Positions 61,946 through 64,000 of a stretch of 64,000 nucleotides of DNA are shown piece after piece. Location of the stretch: assembly GCF_016307205.1 (NCBI RefSeq), contig NZ_JAEIJD010000001.1:372001-436000 (forward strand), read 5' to 3'. Both the position numbers and the translations under genes were made by a program. The first letter of the stretch is position 1; every line of letters starts with the position of its first letter. Source of the stretch: Pontibaca salina (GTDB lineage Bacteria > Pseudomonadota > Alphaproteobacteria > Rhodobacterales > Rhodobacteraceae). The notes under the pieces were generated by a model. The model was not told where the DNA came from and did not search any database. It saw only the letters and a list, made by a program, of their open reading frames with translations.

Positions 61946-62509
61946 ATGTTCATCCAGACCGAATCCACCCCGAATCCGGCAACGCTCAAGTTTCTGCCCG
62001 GTCAGACTGTGCTTGAGGCGGGAACCGCTGATTTCCCCGCTCCCGATACGGCGGACAAATCGCCGCTCGCCAAACGGATCTTTTCGGTCGATGGCGTCGC
62101 GGGCGTTTTTCTTGGCCATGACTTCGTCACTGTCACCAAGGGCGATGCGACGGAATGGGATCATGTGAAACCGGCCATTCTGGGCGCCATCATGGAACAT
62201 TTCCAATCTGGTGCGCCAGTGATGGATGCCGACCACACCGCCACCTCGGGCCATGCCGAGCACAGCGGCGAAGACGCTGAAATCGTCGATCAGATCAAGG
62301 AACTGCTGGACAGCCGCGTGCGCCCTGCCGTGGCACAGGACGGTGGCGACATCACCTTCCACGGCTTTGATCGCGGCGTGGTCTATCTGCACATGCAGGG
62401 CGCATGCGCGGGTTGCCCGTCGTCAACCCTGACACTGAAAATGGGGATCGAGAATCTACTGCGCCACTATATTCCCGAAGTGACCGAAGTGCGCCCGATC
62501 GCAGTCTGA
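61946..62509 (+). CDS. Nfu-type iron-sulfur cluster scaffold/carrier protein
   Basis: A 187-residue protein with two domains: an N-terminal Nfu domain (FIQTESTPNPATLKFLPGQT) and a C-terminal NifU domain with the cluster-binding CxxC in MQGACAGCPSSTLTLKMGIE. Such proteins pass Fe-S clusters to targets and are the relatives of mitochondrial NFU1. The ATG at 61946 starts the family N-terminus exactly. It precedes tsaB by six bases. Confidence 0.92.
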   Translation: MFIQTESTPNPATLKFLPGQTVLEAGTADFPAPDTADKSPLAKRIFSVDGVAGVFLGHDFVTVTKGDATEWDHVKPAILGAIMEHFQSGAPVMDADHTATSGHAEHSGEDAEIVDQIKELLDSRVRPAVAQDGGDITFHGFDRGVVYLHMQGACAGCPSSTLTLKMGIENLLRHYIPEVTEVRPIAV

Positions 62510-62515
62510 CACCTG

Positions 62516-63100
62516 ATGACGCAACCGCCTCTGATCCTTGGTTTCGACACATCGGCCGCGTTTTGCGCGGCCGCTTTGTTGCGGGGCGACACAGTTCTGG
62601 CCACCCGGCACGAGGACATGGCGCGCGGGCAGGCCGAACGGCTGATTCCCCTGCTTGAGGAGCTTCTCGCGGAGGTTGATACCACGTGGCGGGATCTTTC
62701 GGCGCTGGGGGTCGGTATCGGGCCCGGCAATTTTACCGGCATCCGCATCGGTGTTTCGGCAGCGCGGGGGCTGGCATTGGGTCTTGCCATTCCAGCCGTC
62801 GGCGTCAGCGGATGCGAAGCCCGCGCATTGCTGGCACCAGGCCAGAGCGTCGCGATTCCCGCCCCGCGCGATCAGATTTTTCTTTGCGATAACGCCAATC
62901 CTGCAAACACACCCCGTCTGATGCCGCGCGAAACGGCGGGGGATATCTTGTCGGAAAGCGCGCCGCAGGGCTTGGCCGAGGCAATCTGTCGGGTCGCTGC
63001 TACCCGTTGGCAAACGCGTCCGCCTGCCCCCGCGCCGCTTTATGTGCGTCCCGCCGATGCCGCGCCATCGCGTGATCGCCCGCCCGTGTTGCTAGATTGA
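62516..63100 (+). CDS. tsaB: tRNA threonylcarbamoyladenosine biosynthesis protein TsaB
   Basis: Partner of TsaD in t6A37 tRNA modification; 194 residues, an ASKHA fold without its own catalysis. LILGFDTSAAFCAAALLRG and GIGPGNFTGIRIGVSAARGL are the family blocks; the usual GPGSFTG has Asn in place of Ser. It overlaps the next gene by four bases (TTGA), so the two are translated together. Confidence 0.92.
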   Translation: MTQPPLILGFDTSAAFCAAALLRGDTVLATRHEDMARGQAERLIPLLEELLAEVDTTWRDLSALGVGIGPGNFTGIRIGVSAARGLALGLAIPAVGVSGCEARALLAPGQSVAIPAPRDQIFLCDNANPANTPRLMPRETAGDILSESAPQGLAEAICRVAATRWQTRPPAPAPLYVRPADAAPSRDRPPVLLD

Positions 63101-63516
63101 TCACACCGGCACAGATGGCGGCAATCCACGCTGCCACCTTTATCGATTCCCGCAGTTGGAGCGCCGCAGAGTTTGCCGGTCTTCTAGACACCCCCGGCTG
63201 CTTTGTCTGTGGCGATGAGACGGCATTCGCCCTTGTTCGCGTCACGCTGGACGAAGCCGAATTGCTGACCATCGCGACCCACCCTGAGTACCGTCGCATC
63301 GGCCTTGGCCGGGCGTTGATGAATGTCTGGCACACCCGCGCCGTCCAATTGGGCGCGCGCCGCGCCTATCTCGAGGTTGCTGCCGACAACGTGCCGGCGC
63401 TGACGCTTTATTCGGCCTGTGGTTACACGATTGCGGGCCACAGACGCAGATATTACGCGCGCCCAGATGGCGGCACACCGGTCGATGCAACCGTGATGAC
63501 ACGCCCCTTGCCCTGA
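63097..63516 (+). CDS. rimI: GNAT acetyltransferase, RimI-like
   Basis: A 139-residue GNAT protein; RimI acetylates the N-terminus of ribosomal protein bS18. The acetyl-CoA loop is THPEYRRIGLGRALM, and LEVAADNVPALTLYSACGY is the usual RimI-type block. The start is TTG at 63097, overlapping tsaB. The tsaB-rimI order is widespread, supporting the name. Confidence 0.85.
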   Translation: MITPAQMAAIHAATFIDSRSWSAAEFAGLLDTPGCFVCGDETAFALVRVTLDEAELLTIATHPEYRRIGLGRALMNVWHTRAVQLGARRAYLEVAADNVPALTLYSACGYTIAGHRRRYYARPDGGTPVDATVMTRPLP

Positions 63517-63602
63517 TCCGCCGCGCCCTGCCCCTCGACCGGTTGCCGGAAACATGCGATCACAATATAGATCTTTAGATGTGGTAAGGTTTAGGAACTG
63601 CC

Positions 63603-64000
63603 ATGCAAATTTACCTGCCCATCGCCGAAGTATCGGTTAACGCCTTTCTCCTTCTCGGATTGGGCGGCATCGTCGGCCTGCTTTCGGGAATGTTCGGTAT
63701 CGGCGGCGGCTTTCTGATGACGCCACTTCTGTTTTTTATCGGCATACCGCCGGCGGTCGCTGTTGCCACCGGGGCGAACCAGATCGTCGCGTCATCGTTT
63801 TCGGGGGTTATGACGCATTTTCACAAACGCACCGTCGATCTCAAGATGGGCTCGGTATTACTGGCCGGCGGCCTGATCGGCGTGGCGGTTGGTATGGTGG
63901 TGTTCAACTACCTCAAGAGTCTGGGCCAGGTCGATTTACTTGTGCAACTTTTCTATGTCGTATTTTTGGGGTCTGTCGGCATTTTGATGTTCGTCGAAAG
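63603..64000 (+). CDS. TauE/SafE-family membrane permease (3' truncated by window edge)
   Basis: An open frame starting at ATG 63603 runs to the end of the window; 132 residues are visible. It begins MQIYLPIAEVSVNAFLLLG and has the family block LSGMFGIGGGFLMTPLLFF, then AVATGANQIVASSFSGVMTH. These hydrophobic segments match the TauE/SafE (DUF81) sulfite or sulfoacetate exporter family. The substrate is unknown. Confidence 0.88.
   Translation, partial: MQIYLPIAEVSVNAFLLLGLGGIVGLLSGMFGIGGGFLMTPLLFFIGIPPAVAVATGANQIVASSFSGVMTHFHKRTVDLKMGSVLLAGGLIGVAVGMVVFNYLKSLGQVDLLVQLFYVVFLGSVGILMFVE

Noticed and set aside
1-64000. tRNA or rRNA genes, CRISPR arrays, insertion sequences, prophage or attachment sites
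   Set aside because: Reading the gaps on both strands gave no cloverleaf, spaced direct repeats, transposase or integrase; the window reads as core chromosome.

Overview
The window is a stretch of ordinary chromosome from an alphaproteobacterium, almost certainly a member of the Rhodobacterales (Rhodobacteraceae/Paracoccaceae). The supporting signs are GC-rich codon use, a GapR (DUF2312) protein, the NDUFA12-type complex I accessory subunit, a DUF2155 protein beside MlaD, a PccR/ScfR-type regulator, a second-type RpoH sigma factor behind a sequence matching the Rhodobacter RpoE promoter, and CbiZ-based cobamide remodelling. I see no rRNA, tRNA, CRISPR array, insertion sequence or prophage. 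Both ends cut genes: rodA on the left and a TauE/SafE-family permease on the right.

Layout. 1-1.5 kb: end of rodA and a GhrA-type reductase. 1.6-2.1 kb: gapR and the decayed remains of a second copy. 2.3-7.7 kb: a cobalamin riboswitch driving btuB-btuF-btuC-btuD-cbiZ. 7.8-8.9 kb: small conserved genes. 9.0-13.6 kb (minus): response regulator, small membrane protein, symporter/STAC/histidine kinase and an orphan FliM/SpoA-domain protein, a probable four-gene signalling operon. 13.6-17.2 kb: a short-chain-acyl-CoA-type regulator divergent from accB-accC. 17.2-21.7 kb: aat, DUF2155, mlaD, NDUFA12, ridA, clpX, clpP. 21.9-27.8 kb: a seven-subunit Mrp cation/proton antiporter operon with MrpA and MrpB fused. 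28-32 kb: DUF302, a fused oxidoreductase-SelD, convergent mnmH/selU, and nadK.

33-37.8 kb: succinate-semialdehyde dehydrogenase, a small heat-shock protein behind a ROSE-like RNA thermometer hairpin, rlmH, rsfS and an MscS channel. 38-42.9 kb: a leucine operon leuC-hdeD-like-leuD-EEP nuclease-leuB. 42.9-47.4 kb (minus): MoeB/ThiF-like protein, dut, coaBC, ChaN and rpoH. 47.5-50.3 kb: cobU, a CobC-like phosphatase and comM. 50.2-52.8 kb (minus): an alpha/beta-hydrolase pseudogene, gshB, yraN and rsmI. 52.9-58.6 kb: an LpoA-like lipoprotein, glnD and murJ. 58.6-64 kb: a rhomboid lacking its catalytic residues (minus), then trpS, a branched-chain aminotransferase, a UspA protein, an Nfu scaffold, tsaB, a rimI-like acetyltransferase and the start of a TauE/SafE permease.

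How genes work together. Two blocks serve cobalamin: uptake plus CbiZ remodelling near 2-8 kb and nucleotide-loop assembly (CobU, CobC-like) near 48 kb. SelD and MnmH make selenophosphate and use it on tRNA. ClpX/ClpP, Hsp20 and RpoH form a stress and proteostasis theme. The most interesting non-coding signals are the riboswitch with a Shine-Dalgarno-sequestering hairpin, the ROSE-like hairpin before hsp20, the RpoE-type promoter before rpoH, a 27-bp dispersed intergenic repeat, and an orphan GntR-like palindrome. No wholly new defence or mobile system is visible; the best candidate for undescribed biology is the signalling operon with the orphan FliM-like protein.
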